The notes below the pieces were generated by a model. That model was not told where the DNA came from and did not search any database. It was given only the letters and a program-made list of their open reading frames with translations. This document shows, piece by piece, positions 42,764 to 51,690 of a stretch of DNA of 64,000 nt. Where the stretch lies: positions 5,910,328-5,974,327 of the forward strand of contig NC_017030.1 of assembly GCF_000255295.1 (NCBI RefSeq), written 5' to 3'. Origin of the DNA: Corallococcus coralloides DSM 2259. Its GTDB lineage: Bacteria > Myxococcota > Myxococcia > Myxococcales > Myxococcaceae. The position numbers and the translations under genes were made by a program. Each line of letters begins with the position of its first letter. The first letter of the stretch is position 1.

Positions 42764-43972
42764 TCACTGAAGGGCTTCGAGCAGGGCCGCCTGGAGCGCC
42801 TTCCGGTTCTCCGGGAAGCGCTGGTTGGGATAGGGCCGAGCGCCGCTCAGGAGGGCTTCGAACTGCTTGTACATGGGGTCGGAGCGTGCGGGCTCCTGCT
42901 GATAGAAGGCGCGGTTGGCCTGGAGCAGGTAGCGGGGCCGGGTGCCCTGGGGGCCGTCCTCACTGAAGGCGATGAGGCTGCGCGTTCCGGGGTCCTGCAT
43001 GAACGACGTGAAGGCCCGGGCATCCTCCGCGCACGTCCCGGTGCAGTTTGCGTTGAGCACCAGCGCGTCCACGAAGACCGCCGGCGCCGAGCCCGCGCCC
43101 AGCGGAACCGAGATGACCTCCGGGAGCGGCATGGAGGGCTGTGACTGGAGGATGTAGAACAGGCGCTCGGTGTAGCCCATGAAGCCGTTGGCCTGCTCCT
43201 GGGCGAAGGCCACTTCCGCCACCGTGTTGTCCGCGTAGCTGCCATCCAGGCACGGGTTGACGCCCGCTTCGAGCGAGCAGCTGTCGACGACGTCCGCGAA
43301 CGCGTTCAGCGTCGGTGAGTCGAGCGGCAGCGAGATGGCGCTCGCGAGCGCATCCCCCGGATGCGTGTCCGCCCAGGCATCGATGTACGAGGAAGGCAGC
43401 GTCCAGCTCCCGTCGAGGTTCGTCGCCAGGGGGCGCTTGCCGGGCGCGGCCTCGCGAAGGATTCGCACGAGCGAGGCGCTGTCCGTCGCGGACCGGATGT
43501 TCGTGGTCCGCGAATAGACGACGTTGGTGCACAGGTAGGTGGGCACGCCGTACTTCTCGCCGCCAATGCTGACGGCCTCCTCCGCCGCGGAATGCACGAC
43601 ACCCACTTCCAGCGCGACCGGCTGGATCCACTTCTTCTCCGCGAGCGAGCCGAGGATCAGCGTGTCCACCTCCACCACCTGGGCGGCCCCGGTCCCCGTG
43701 CCGAGCAGCTGGTTCAGGGTCCCACCCTCAGCCAGGTCATAGACATCCAGGTTGGCGTCGAACACGACGTCCAGGTCGATGTCCGGATGGGCCGCTTCGA
43801 AGTCGGACTCCAGCCGCTGCTCCAGACGGGCGAAGCTGTCCCCCGCCGAGTCGGGGATGTATGGGAACAGGACCGCCTTCAGCGGACGCTTGGGAGTGGG
43901 GTCGGGATCAGACGACTCCGAGCAGGCGCTCAGGACCAGGACGGCGGGGCAGATCAATGCTTTCCAAGTCAT
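42764..43972 (-). CDS. thiaminase I-like lipoprotein
   Basis: About 402 residues. The signal MTWKALICPAVLVLSACSES has the lipobox Cys17. The mature protein has the periplasmic-binding-protein fold of thiaminase I: LKAVLFPYIPDSA at its start and GVPTYLCTNVVYSR, whose Cys (near residue 147) is at the position of the thiaminase nucleophile. Thiaminase I swaps the thiazole of thiamine for another base. A solute-binding lipoprotein that only binds is the alternative reading. There is no thiamine gene or TPP riboswitch nearby. ATG 43972 is chosen for its signal peptide. It diverges from the defence-type operon at 44198. Confidence 0.72.
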   Translation of the reverse strand: MTWKALICPAVLVLSACSESSDPDPTPKRPLKAVLFPYIPDSAGDSFARLEQRLESDFEAAHPDIDLDVVFDANLDVYDLAEGGTLNQLLGTGTGAAQVVEVDTLILGSLAEKKWIQPVALEVGVVHSAAEEAVSIGGEKYGVPTYLCTNVVYSRTTNIRSATDSASLVRILREAAPGKRPLATNLDGSWTLPSSYIDAWADTHPGDALASAISLPLDSPTLNAFADVVDSCSLEAGVNPCLDGSYADNTVAEVAFAQEQANGFMGYTERLFYILQSQPSMPLPEVISVPLGAGSAPAVFVDALVLNANCTGTCAEDARAFTSFMQDPGTRSLIAFSEDGPQGTRPRYLLQANRAFYQQEPARSDPMYKQFEALLSGARPYPNQRFPENRKALQAALLEALQ

Positions 43973-44025
43973 TGCAGGTGACCTCTGTGAGGGAATGCCC
44001 GCTGACGCGCGAGCGCGCGTCAATC

Positions 44026-44040
44026 TACCCAAAGTGGGTA
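44026..44040. promoter_or_regulatory. operator-like palindrome between thiaminase-like gene and defence-type operon
   Basis: TACCCA-AAG-TGGGTA, a perfect 6-bp inverted repeat with a 3-bp spacer, in the 225-bp divergent intergenic region. It lies just upstream of the AT-rich promoter-like stretch at 44042-44071. A DNA-binding site is plausible; no regulator gene adjoins it. Confidence 0.5.
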
Positions 44041-44041
44041 T

Positions 44042-44070
44042 TTCAACGGCGGTCCCCGCGGTTCATAAAT
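44042..44070 (+). promoter_or_regulatory. weak promoter candidate for the 44.2-50.6 kb operon
   Basis: TTCAAC and an AT-rich ATAAAT are separated by 17 bp, in a region where AT-rich runs are rare. The match to sigma-70 consensus is partial. The position, about 130 bp before the first gene and beside the palindrome, is the main argument. Confidence 0.3.
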
Positions 44071-44197
44071 ACTCTCATCCGTGGCCTCGGACGATCGACA
44101 ACCGGGGTCTGCCTGCACCCATGCAAAGGCCATCAAGGCACCTCTGGCGCGCGCCGGAATCGCGATAGCCTTTGTGCCTCGTCTCCCCGGGGGTTTG

Positions 44198-45421
44198 ATG
44201 CCGTCGACATTCACGTGGCTGGACCATTCCGAGCACGATCGGCGGCGCGTGCTCGAAGCCGTGGACCGCTTCAAGGAAACCGACACCCGGGACGAGCTGG
44301 GGCTCGGTGCCATCCGCGACACCTTCGCGGACCTGCTCTTCCCGGGGACCAGCACCATCCAGACGCGTGCGCGCTACTTCCTCTTCGTGCCCTGGATGTA
44401 TCGCCAGCTGCATGAGAAGCGGGTGACGGCGGACAAGGTCATGGCCCGCGCTCGCAAGGAGGAGATCCTCCTGCGGGACGCGCTGCTCCAGTCCGAGGAC
44501 ACCGTGGGTGTCCTCGGGAAGGTCGCGGGCGCCGCCCTCAAGCGCCTGCCCAGCAACGTGTACTGGCAGGGCCTCGGCGCCTGGAAGATCCGCCTCTATC
44601 CAAGCTCGCAACAGGAGTACCACCGCTACTTCGAGCGCCTTCACTCGGCGGACGAGGGCGGCCGCGACGATGATGGAGAGTCGCTCGATGGCGGGCGGAT
44701 GGCCCCCTGGCATCTCCACCTTCCCCCTGCCCCGGACACCTTCCCCGAGGGCGCGGATTTCGAGCTGCGCCCCGACGAGGCCCGGTACATCGCCGAGCGC
44801 ATCTGCTTCTCCGCTCCGCGGTCACTCCTCGCGTTCCTGGTGCTGAGAGGCAAGACGGTGGACGCCGACCATCCCTGGGCCCATCCCCAGCTCGCCGAGT
44901 TCCCCGCCCACATCCAGGAGCTCCTCCACCATGGCCAGCTGCTCGCGGAGTCCCTCCACGGCGCGGCCCTGCTCTACAACCTCATGCTCGCGGAAGAGCT
45001 TCCTCCCGGTCCCCACAAGGACGAGCGCACCGAGACCTTCCGTCAGGAGCTGGAGGCCTGGGTGACCGAGCTGCAGCCGCGCGGCGATGCCCTCTCCCGT
45101 TGGAAGCGCGCGGACTTCTGGTCCCTGGTCCAGCAGCACACCCGCGTGAGCGGGGCCACCCACCGCTTCGTGGAGCAGTGGCAGGAGCACGCGCCCTGGC
45201 AGAGCCTGCAGCGCGCGGCCGACGATGCAGCGGTGCGGAGGCTGGTGCGCGACCGCGAGCGCCAGTTGAAGGGAGCCCGGGCCCGGCTTGGAAACCCGCG
45301 AGCACTCGAGCTCTGGAACGGGGCCTCCGGCGTGGGCCGCCTGGACTACCGCTGGCGCAGCGCCGCCCGCATCCTGATGGACATCCACGCCGGACTCGGA
45401 GGCCGCCATGCTCGCGCCTGA
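44198..45421 (+). CDS. DUF6361-like protein, first gene of a putative defence operon
   Basis: About 407 residues, no signal or TM segments. The N-terminus MPSTFTWLDHSEHDRRRVLE is followed by RDTFADLLFPGTSTIQTRAR and YFLFVPWMYRQL, a segment I associate with the DUF6361 family, which is found beside PLD-like and helicase genes. The middle has LKRLPSNVYWQGLGAWKI; the C-terminus has FWSLVQQHTR and LDYRWRSAARILMDIHAGL. No catalytic motif is recognised. ATG 44198 is chosen; the frame is open 39 codons further upstream but without family-like sequence. Its end overlaps the PLD-like gene by 14 nt, so the two are translationally coupled. Confidence 0.7.
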   Translation: MPSTFTWLDHSEHDRRRVLEAVDRFKETDTRDELGLGAIRDTFADLLFPGTSTIQTRARYFLFVPWMYRQLHEKRVTADKVMARARKEEILLRDALLQSEDTVGVLGKVAGAALKRLPSNVYWQGLGAWKIRLYPSSQQEYHRYFERLHSADEGGRDDDGESLDGGRMAPWHLHLPPAPDTFPEGADFELRPDEARYIAERICFSAPRSLLAFLVLRGKTVDADHPWAHPQLAEFPAHIQELLHHGQLLAESLHGAALLYNLMLAEELPPGPHKDERTETFRQELEAWVTELQPRGDALSRWKRADFWSLVQQHTRVSGATHRFVEQWQEHAPWQSLQRAADDAAVRRLVRDRERQLKGARARLGNPRALELWNGASGVGRLDYRWRSAARILMDIHAGLGGRHARA

Positions 45422-47294
45422 CACGCGAAGGGTCCTGCTCGAGGCGCTCAAGCCCCCGGAGGGCTTCCGCATCGACCGCGCCATCGCGACCACCTACACG
45501 CTCGACCTGATGGCCATGCTCACCGCGCCGCTGGCCTTCTCCCTGTTCGATGGGATTGGGGGCAAGGCGGACGCGTCGAGCAGCGCGGAGGCCAGCGAGC
45601 ATCTGAACCCGTTCGCCTTGCTGAAGGCGGTCCGCGCCCACGCCGAACGCACCACGGTCTTCTGCCAGAGCACCCGCATCTCGGCGCCTCCCAGGTACCA
45701 GCGACTCCTCGCCTACCTGGAGGACTCCGTCGTCGAGGTGAACGCACCGAGCGAAGGCGGCGTCTTCCACCCGAAGCTGTGGGCGCTGCGCCTCGTGGGC
45801 AGCGACGGAGAGGTGAAGTACCGGGTGCTCTGCCTCTCACGGAACCTCACGTTCGACCCCTCCTGGGATACAGCGCTCGTCCTGGACGGCGACCTGGCGG
45901 ACCGGCAGCGAGCCTTCTCCGCGAACCGGCCACTGGCGGACTTCTTCCGCGCCCTTCCCTCCCTCGCCGTGCGCCCGCCCCCGCAGCGGGTGCTGGACGA
46001 CGTCGCGCGCATCGCCAGCGAACTGGAACGGGTGCGCTTCGAGCTTCCGCTGCCCTTCGAGGAACTGCGATTCCATCCCCTGGGCCTGCCCGGCTACACG
46101 CGTCACCCCCTGGAGACGGCACCCCGGACGCTCATCGTCTCTCCCTTCGTCACCGCGCCCGCACTCGAGGAGCTCGCGGAGGGCGGAATCCTCGTCTCCC
46201 GCATGGATGAGCTGGCGAAGCTTCCTCCGGAGAGCCTCGCGCCGTTCGAAGTGCACGTGCTGCACGACGGCGCGGAGATGCTGGAGTTCGGCGACACGGG
46301 AGAGGCGCCCGCTCGCGGAGGCGAGGACTCACCGCCCCCGTCTGGCCTGCACGCCAAGCTGTTCGTCCAGGACGAGGGCTGGAACGCTCACGTCTGGACG
46401 GGCTCGGCCAATGCCACGAGCGCGGCGTTCCACCAGAACGTCGAGTTCCTCGTGCAGCTGACGGGGAAGAAGAGCCAGGTCGGCATCGATGCCCTGCTCG
46501 ACGGTCGCCAGGGGGAGCCCGGGCTGCGCGCCCTGCTCGCCTCATGGACTCCGCCGGACAAGCCCGCGGAGGAGGACTCCTCCGCCAAGGCCCTGGAGGA
46601 GCGACTGCGCGTCGCCCGCAGCCAGCTGGGCCGGGTGACCTGGATCGCCGAAGTCACGGAGGGCCCCGACGGGTTCGCGACGCGCCTGCGCTCCGAGGGG
46701 CCGGTCGTGATTCCAGCGGACCTCACCGTGAGCGTCTGGCCCATCTCGCTTCCCCGGGACACCTTCGCGCGTCCGCTCGAGTCGCATGCGGGACACGCGG
46801 GCGTGGACTTCGCGGCGCGCAGCTTCGAGGCGCTTACGGCGTTCTTCGCGTTCTCCCTGATCACCACCGTGGGGGACCAGCGAGCCGAAGCCGTCTTCGT
46901 CGTCACCGCGGTCCTCCAGAATGCCCCCGCGAACCGCGCCGCGCGAATCCTCCAGTCGATGCTCGATGATCCCGCCAAGGTGCTGCGCTTCCTGCGGATG
47001 CTCCTGGCCTCGGACCCGTTGGACATCCTGGAGGGCCTGGCGGGCTTGGAGATGACGGGAGCCGACCCGGCCGGTCTGGGCACCGGCGCTGGCGCTGGCG
47101 CGGAGGTGCCGCTCCTCGAAGCCATGATCCGGACGTTGGACCGGGATCCGGCGCGCCTGGATGCCATCCATCAAGTGGTGCAGGACCTCCTGTCGAACGA
47201 GGAAGGGCGGCGGCTGTTGCCGGACGGCTTCCTCGCGGCCTGGGAGCCGCTCTGGGCGGCGCGGAAGTCCCTGACGGGGGAGGTGGCAGCGTGA
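45408..47294 (+). CDS. phospholipase D-like (HKD) protein, second gene of putative defence operon
   Basis: 628 residues with two PLD-type half-sites. The first is FHPKLWALRL followed by CLSRNLTFDP (near residues 120-150); the second is LHAKLFVQDEG followed by VWTGSANATSAAF (near 313-340). Each gives the His-x-Lys and the downstream Asn of the HKD fold. In defence systems such domains usually act as nucleases or nucleic-acid-binding parts. The C-terminal 250 residues include a Gly/Ala-rich loop (GLGTGAGAGAEVP) and no known domain. The start lies 14 nt inside the upstream gene and the stop overlaps the helicase start by 4 nt (GTGA). Confidence 0.8.
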   Translation: MLAPDTRRVLLEALKPPEGFRIDRAIATTYTLDLMAMLTAPLAFSLFDGIGGKADASSSAEASEHLNPFALLKAVRAHAERTTVFCQSTRISAPPRYQRLLAYLEDSVVEVNAPSEGGVFHPKLWALRLVGSDGEVKYRVLCLSRNLTFDPSWDTALVLDGDLADRQRAFSANRPLADFFRALPSLAVRPPPQRVLDDVARIASELERVRFELPLPFEELRFHPLGLPGYTRHPLETAPRTLIVSPFVTAPALEELAEGGILVSRMDELAKLPPESLAPFEVHVLHDGAEMLEFGDTGEAPARGGEDSPPPSGLHAKLFVQDEGWNAHVWTGSANATSAAFHQNVEFLVQLTGKKSQVGIDALLDGRQGEPGLRALLASWTPPDKPAEEDSSAKALEERLRVARSQLGRVTWIAEVTEGPDGFATRLRSEGPVVIPADLTVSVWPISLPRDTFARPLESHAGHAGVDFAARSFEALTAFFAFSLITTVGDQRAEAVFVVTAVLQNAPANRAARILQSMLDDPAKVLRFLRMLLASDPLDILEGLAGLEMTGADPAGLGTGAGAGAEVPLLEAMIRTLDRDPARLDAIHQVVQDLLSNEEGRRLLPDGFLAAWEPLWAARKSLTGEVAA

Positions 47295-50200
47295 GCCGCT
47301 CATCGGAGACGGAGATCCTGGCCGAAGCGGAGCGGGCGCTGCGCGGCTTGAAGGACTTCCAGCGGGAGACGGTCGATTACGTCTTCGAGCGCCTCTTCTT
47401 CCCGGATGGCTCCGGCCGCTTCCTCGTCGCGGACGAGGTGGGGCTGGGAAAGACGATGATCGCCAAGGGCGTCATCGCGCGGACCGTCCAGCACCTCCGC
47501 GGCCGGGTGGACCGGCTGGATGTCGTCTACATCTGCTCCAACGCGGACATCGCGCGTCAGAACGTCAGCCGCCTCAAGCTCGAGGGGGAACACGTCACGC
47601 TCGCCTCCCGCCTGACGCTGCTCCCCAAGGCGGCCCAGCGGCTCAAGGACTCTCCGTCCCGCGTCAACTTCATCTCCTTCACGCCCGCGACGTCGTTCGA
47701 CCTGGGGGGAGGCCTGGGGCATGTGGAGGAACGCCTCCTGCTCCACGCCATGCTGAGTGAGTTGTGGGGGCTGGGCACCAGCGCGACCGCGATGAACGTG
47801 CTCCAGGGAGGCGTGGACAGCGAGCGCTTCCGGGAGCGCGTCCGGAACACCCGGCTCGCGGACTTCGACCCGACGGGAGACAGCACCCGCTTTTTCGCGA
47901 AGGAGCTCGATAAGCGCGCGGCGGAGGCCCGGGCACGGGGTGAGCCGGAGCTGCGCACGCGCTTCGACGAGCTCCGCCAGGCGTACTCCACCTCCAGGAG
48001 CCAGCCGGACGTCGCCACGTCCCGGTTGCGCTCCCGGCTGGTGGGGGAGCTGCGCTCGGCGCTCGCATCCAGCTGTGTCGCGACGCTGGAGCCCGACCTC
48101 GTCGTCCTCGACGAGTTCCAGCGCTTCAGCCATCTGCTCGATGGGCAGGATGAAGCCAGCGAGCTGGCACGCGCCCTCTTCGACTTCGAGGGCGTGCGGA
48201 CCCTGCTGCTCTCCGCGACGCCGTACAAGATGTACACGACCGCCAGCGAGGCGGGCGGAGAGGACCACTATCAGGACTTCGCCCGGACGCTCCGCTTCCT
48301 CGAACGGAAGCAGGAGGGGGCTGACGACATCGACAAGCTCTTCCAGCAATACCGACAGGGCCTCATGGCGCTGGGAGACGCGGAGCGGCGGAGAGAACTC
48401 GAGGCCGTCCGCTGGAAGCTGGAAGACCGGCTGCGGCGGGTGATGGTGCGGACCGAACGGCTGGCCTCCACGCCCGACCGCAACGGCATGCTCAAGGCGG
48501 TTCCTTCATCCAGCGCGAAGCTGACGCGCGACGACGCGCTGGGATACCTCGCGCTCCAGAAGGTCGCCCGGCTGTGCGACCACCACGACACGCTCGAGTA
48601 CTGGAAGAGCACCCCGTACGCGTTGAACTACATGGATGAGGGCTACAAGCTCAAGCGCACGCTCCTGGAGCGGAGCGAGGACGGTCAGGCGCGATTCGAG
48701 CTGGCCCGGGCGCTGACGGCCCCTGGCAACCTGCGGCTCCCCTGGGCCGCCATCGAGCGCTACGCGGAGATCGACCTGGGCAATGCCCGGATGCGAGAGC
48801 TCGTGGAACAGACCCTCGGGCGCGGGGCGCACCGCCTGCTCTGGCTTCAGCCCTCGCTTGCCTACTACCGGCTTCGCGGCGCCTGGGCCGAGCCGGGCGC
48901 GAGTGATGTCGCCAAGCGACTCGTCTTCTCCTCCTGGAAGTTCGCTCCCAGGGCCATCGCGGCACTGTTGAGCTACGAGGCCGAGCGGCGGATGTACGGG
49001 CGCGAGGAGCGCGACGGCTACTCCTCCGAGCGACGGCGCCGCCGGGGCGCGGCCCTTCGCTTCCAGGTGACGGATGGGCGCCCGACCGGCATGCCCATCC
49101 TGGCCCTGCTCTACCCCAGTGTCTTCCTCGCTCGCGCCTGTGACCCCGTGCGCTTCGCGGCGGAGTCGTATCGTGACGGTGCGCCGGCAGAGGGGCTCGT
49201 CGAGCTCGACGAGGTGCTCGCGGCGGCCCGCATGCAGCTTGAGGTCGCCTTGAGGCGCCTGCCATCCGCGCCCCATGAAGGACGCGTGGACGAGCGGTGG
49301 TACTGGGCGGCGCCCCTCCTCCTGGATCGCGCCATCGAGCCGGGCACCACCGAGCAGTGGTTCGACCGTGCGGACCTGCCAGAGCTGTGGATGGGGACGA
49401 ACGACCCGGAGCAGGCGGAGCATTCGTGGCACGCCCACGTGGAGGCCGCCCGGGAGATGTTGCGTGGCGAGGGGGAGCCCTTGGGGCGCCGGCCTGACGA
49501 CCTCGTGGACGTCCTCGCGGAGATGGCGATCGCGGCCCCCGGCGTCACGCTCCTCAGGTCGATGCTTCGCGTCCTCGAGCTTCGCACCGATGCGCTGACC
49601 GACACGGAGGGCATGCGCATCCGGGATGCCGCGGCGATGGCGGCCTGGGCATTCCGGGCCCTGTTCAACCAGCCCGAGTTCGCGGAGATGCTGCACCGCG
49701 AGGTCGCCGAGCCCAGGGACCTGCCCTACTGGAGGGCCGTGCTCCGCTACGCGGTGGACGGCTGCCTGCAGGCCGTGCTGGACGAGTATGCGCACGTGCT
49801 CCGAGACCATCTGGGACTGCATACGGGGAGCGCCGCCGAGCGGGTGCATGAGATCGCGGAGAACATCGCGGAGGCGTTGTCACTGCGCACCGCGAGCCTG
49901 ACCACCTACGACGTGGAGCCGAGCGAGGGCGGACGGACGGTCCTGCAGGAGACCCACCGCATGCGCTGCCACTTCGCCCTGAGGTTCGGAGACGAAAAGT
50001 CCGACGATGGGCAGGTGGCCACCCGCGCGGACTCCGTGCGCAAGGCGTTCAACTCCCCATTCTGGCCCTTCGTGGTGGCAACCACCTCGGTGGGACAAGA
50101 GGGCCTGGACTTCCACGCGTACTGCCATGCGGTGGTGCATTGGAATCTGCCTGGCAACCCGGTGGACCTCGAGCAGCGCGAAGGCCGGGTCCACCGGTAC

Positions 50201-50614
50201 AAGGGACATGCGATCCGAAAGAACGTGGCGCGGGTCCACGGGCTGGAGGCCCTCAACGCCGCGGCGACGGACGTCTGGGAAGTGATGTTCGAGAAGGCGC
50301 GCCAGGCGCGCCCGAAGGGAGCGACCGACATCGTTCCGTACTGGGTCTACCCCGTGGAAGATGGCGCGCGGATCGAGCGACATGTCCTGGCGCTCCCGCT
50401 GAGCCGCGAGTTCGAGCGGGCGGAGCGCCTGTCCAGGTCACTCGCCATCTACAGAATGGCCTTTGGTCAGCCACGGCAAGACGACCTCATCAACTACCTG
50501 GTCGAGACCGTGGATCCCCAGGTCCTGGAAGATGCGCTCGCCGCGACACGCATCGACCTGTCCCCCTTCGCGGCGGATATCACCGCCCAAGGAACGCGCG
50601 CATCTCGGAGATGA
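47291..50614 (+). CDS. large SF2/SNF2-like helicase, third gene of putative defence operon
   Basis: 1107 residues. The N-terminal ATPase lobe has the Q-like segment LKDFQRETVDYVFERLFFPD, Walker A in LVADEVGLGKTMIAKG (near residue 50), motif II as VVLDEFQRFSHLL (DEFQ, near 275) and motif III LLLSATPYKMY (near 308). Two accessory regions of some 500 residues separate this from the C-terminal lobe, which has TTSVGQEGLDFHAYCHAVVH (motif V) and QREGRVHRYKGH (motif VI, near 961). The split-lobe layout with a large insert resembles helicases of multi-gene anti-phage systems. The GTG start overlaps the PLD-like gene by 4 nt. The last 35 bp overlap the 3' end of the opposing hydrolase gene. Confidence 0.88.
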   Translation: MSRSSETEILAEAERALRGLKDFQRETVDYVFERLFFPDGSGRFLVADEVGLGKTMIAKGVIARTVQHLRGRVDRLDVVYICSNADIARQNVSRLKLEGEHVTLASRLTLLPKAAQRLKDSPSRVNFISFTPATSFDLGGGLGHVEERLLLHAMLSELWGLGTSATAMNVLQGGVDSERFRERVRNTRLADFDPTGDSTRFFAKELDKRAAEARARGEPELRTRFDELRQAYSTSRSQPDVATSRLRSRLVGELRSALASSCVATLEPDLVVLDEFQRFSHLLDGQDEASELARALFDFEGVRTLLLSATPYKMYTTASEAGGEDHYQDFARTLRFLERKQEGADDIDKLFQQYRQGLMALGDAERRRELEAVRWKLEDRLRRVMVRTERLASTPDRNGMLKAVPSSSAKLTRDDALGYLALQKVARLCDHHDTLEYWKSTPYALNYMDEGYKLKRTLLERSEDGQARFELARALTAPGNLRLPWAAIERYAEIDLGNARMRELVEQTLGRGAHRLLWLQPSLAYYRLRGAWAEPGASDVAKRLVFSSWKFAPRAIAALLSYEAERRMYGREERDGYSSERRRRRGAALRFQVTDGRPTGMPILALLYPSVFLARACDPVRFAAESYRDGAPAEGLVELDEVLAAARMQLEVALRRLPSAPHEGRVDERWYWAAPLLLDRAIEPGTTEQWFDRADLPELWMGTNDPEQAEHSWHAHVEAAREMLRGEGEPLGRRPDDLVDVLAEMAIAAPGVTLLRSMLRVLELRTDALTDTEGMRIRDAAAMAAWAFRALFNQPEFAEMLHREVAEPRDLPYWRAVLRYAVDGCLQAVLDEYAHVLRDHLGLHTGSAAERVHEIAENIAEALSLRTASLTTYDVEPSEGGRTVLQETHRMRCHFALRFGDEKSDDGQVATRADSVRKAFNSPFWPFVVATTSVGQEGLDFHAYCHAVVHWNLPGNPVDLEQREGRVHRYKGHAIRKNVARVHGLEALNAAATDVWEVMFEKARQARPKGATDIVPYWVYPVEDGARIERHVLALPLSREFERAERLSRSLAIYRMAFGQPRQDDLINYLVETVDPQVLEDALAATRIDLSPFAADITAQGTRASRR

Positions 50615-51572
50615 CCTCCGCCTGTCGCGGGAGCCAGAGGTAGTGCCCCGCGCCTGGGAGCGTCACGACCTTCCAGTTCGGCAGGCTCTTGAGCAGGGCT
50701 TCCTGGGCGGCCTCGTGCTGGCGCAGCTCCGGAAGGAAGACCCGGGCCCGCTCGCGCAGGTCCGCGGGGACGTTCTCCGCCTGGGACAGGTACGCCACCC
50801 AGCCCGCGAAGGCCTGGTCGTCGGAGATGGCCAGCACCGGGCCCTTCAGCTTCGCGTAATCCGGCAGTGCCGCGCCCCGGATGCACTGCTCCGTCGCCTC
50901 CGGCAAGCGGCGGTAGCGCAGGTACGCGCCCGTGACAGCGTCGAACTCGTACGCCTGATCAATCTCGTGCGGAGGGAACGGGCCGCCCAGGTCTCGCGCC
51001 AGCAGCGCTGTCACCGCCTCACGTGACGGCTGCCCGTCGAGCACGGTGAACGGCAGCGGCGGCAGCGGACCGGGCTTCAGGAACTCGGCGATCTCCCCCT
51101 TGTTGTCCGTGGCGTCCAGGAAGATGAGCGCCTCCACGCGCTCCGGATGGTTCAGGCCCATCCAGTTCAGCTCATCCCCCGCGAGCGAATGCCCCACGAG
51201 CGTCGCCTTCTTCAGCCCCAGTCCCTCCATCGCGGCCAGCACGTCGTGCCCCAACGTCGCACTGTCGTAGCCGGTGGCCGGCCAGCTCGACGCCCCGAAG
51301 CCGCGCCGGGTGAAGGCGTAGACGTGGTGCGTGGCTTTGAACTCCGGCGCCAGCACGTCGAAGACGTGGCCCGTGCTCCCCACGCCCGCCAGGAACACCA
51401 GCGCCGGCCCCTTGCCGCCGTAGTCGAGCACCTCCAGCTCGACCTCCGGGGCCACCCGCACCCGGCTTACCTGGTGCAGTGGCTCCACCGTGCCGCCGGG
51501 CGGCGGGGGCGGAGTGGTCGCACAGGCGGAGAGCAACAACACCCACGACAGACGAAGCCAGGACGTTCGCAT
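50580..51572 (-). CDS. alpha/beta-hydrolase lipoprotein
   Basis: About 330 residues. The signal MRTSWLRLSWVLLLSACATT has the lipobox Cys17, followed by a Pro run. It has an alpha/beta-hydrolase fold with ALVFLAGVGSTGHVFD (oxyanion strand), VGHSLAGDELNW (nucleophile Ser), a late Asp region around AISDDQAF and a C-terminal LPGAGHYLWLPR (His). It probably acts as a periplasmic or outer-membrane esterase; the substrate is unknown. Its 3' end overlaps the helicase 3' end by 35 bp on the other strand. Confidence 0.85.
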   Translation of the reverse strand: MRTSWLRLSWVLLLSACATTPPPPPGGTVEPLHQVSRVRVAPEVELEVLDYGGKGPALVFLAGVGSTGHVFDVLAPEFKATHHVYAFTRRGFGASSWPATGYDSATLGHDVLAAMEGLGLKKATLVGHSLAGDELNWMGLNHPERVEALIFLDATDNKGEIAEFLKPGPLPPLPFTVLDGQPSREAVTALLARDLGGPFPPHEIDQAYEFDAVTGAYLRYRRLPEATEQCIRGAALPDYAKLKGPVLAISDDQAFAGWVAYLSQAENVPADLRERARVFLPELRQHEAAQEALLKSLPNWKVVTLPGAGHYLWLPRQAEVISEMRAFLGR

Positions 51573-51690
51573 GGGCGGAAACCTTTGCACAGCCCGCCGC
51601 GACAACGGAACGGGACTCAAGTCTGCAAATCATGCCTGATTAGACTTCAGCGAAATTTTCCACCCCTCGCTGAATCCCTCCCGGAGACAG

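Noticed and set aside
43973..44197. TPP riboswitch upstream of the thiaminase-like gene
   Set aside because: I looked for the CTGAGA and ACC-TGA core elements in the region and saw neither.
44198..50614. DISARM or BREX assignment for the helicase operon
   Set aside because: There is no DUF1998 protein, no methyltransferase and no PglZ or BrxC-type gene next to it.
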